From the NCBI GenBank assembly GCA_031213475.1, contig JARUPZ010000011.1:5134513-5198512 (forward strand): a stretch of 64,000 nt of DNA. The letters are read 5' to 3'. The notes under the pieces were generated by a model. That model was not told where the DNA came from. It saw only the letters and a program-made list of their open reading frames with translations, and ran no database searches. The stretch comes from Nereocystis luetkeana (Eukaryota; Sar; Phaeophyceae; Laminariales; Laminariaceae). Shown one piece after another: positions 63,966-64,000 of the stretch. The translations under genes were made by a program, and so were the position numbers. Each line of letters opens with the position of its first letter. The first letter of the stretch is position 1.

Positions 63966-64000
63966 CAGCTAGAGGCGGAGGAGGCAGGAGGAGGCGAGCG
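63966..64000 (+). pseudogene. Possible partial copy of kinesin-13 last exon, cut by window end
   Basis: CATCAGCTAGAGGCGGAGG then AGGCAGGAGGAGGCGAGCG parallels CACCTGGAGGCGGAGGAGGA then GGCGAGCG in the last exon (about 63788-63818). It begins 117 bp after the stop. The GA-rich sequence makes chance similarity possible. Confidence 0.3.

Overview
This is a stretch of nuclear DNA from an intron-rich eukaryote. The coding exons are GC-rich and joined by GT-AG introns, one of them apparently GC-AG. Introns run from about 100 bp to over 10 kb. Homopolymeric C/G tracts, microsatellites, MITEs, SINE-like units and other retroposons are abundant. The one clearly classifiable gene is a kinesin-13 whose motor resembles plant and protist forms. 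A flagellate stramenopile alga, perhaps a brown alga, fits best, but that is inference from gene architecture.

Layout. (1) 1-4883, plus: the 3' part of an unrecognised gene in which a two-exon module is tandemly duplicated with identical entry and internal phases. (2) 6236-8509 and 8762-9886, minus: two unrecognised genes. (3) 12651-18685, plus: a MORN-repeat protein with a coiled-coil N-terminal part; 10440 is a possible first exon. (4) 20419-23989, plus: a small charged coiled-coil protein, 5' end unresolved. (5) 24700-26000: weak coding pieces. (6) 27159-33479, minus: a protein with a Cys/His-rich start and a very long K/R/E/S/G-rich nuclear-type tail. (7) 33610-63849, plus: a 15-exon kinesin-13 gene of 771 codons covering 30 kb. 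It starts about 130-210 bp from gene (6) in divergent orientation, and all exon phases agree. Its first two introns (10.3 and 7.4 kb) hold most of the mobile DNA of the window, including an intact-looking hAT-type element, a tandem 1.3-kb duplication and a 3.5-kb palindromic satellite.

Three MITE families are defined here from their ends and target duplications: MITE-A (TA target, TTACGGGGG ends), MITE-B (TTAA target, CCCTTTTAGGACTGC ends, piggyBac-like) and MITE-C (TA target, CCACTCTGG ends). There is also a tRNA-headed SINE, a retroposon-like repeat ending in an oligo-C tract (called R1), and two further repeats (R3, R4).

Three themes stand out. First, decayed or live copies of single exons lie beside their parent exons in four genes. 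Second, a 9-bp motif TACCWGGTA occurs 26 times by eye, never in an inferred exon, and in two repeat copies it is a 7-bp insertion relative to sister copies. This looks like the excision footprint of a Tc1/mariner-type transposon. Third, repeat insertions have been co-opted, for example R1 oligo-C tracts that sit where the polypyrimidine tract of a splice acceptor should be. Exon models were made by eye from splice motifs, reading phase and recognised protein motifs, without transcripts or database searches.
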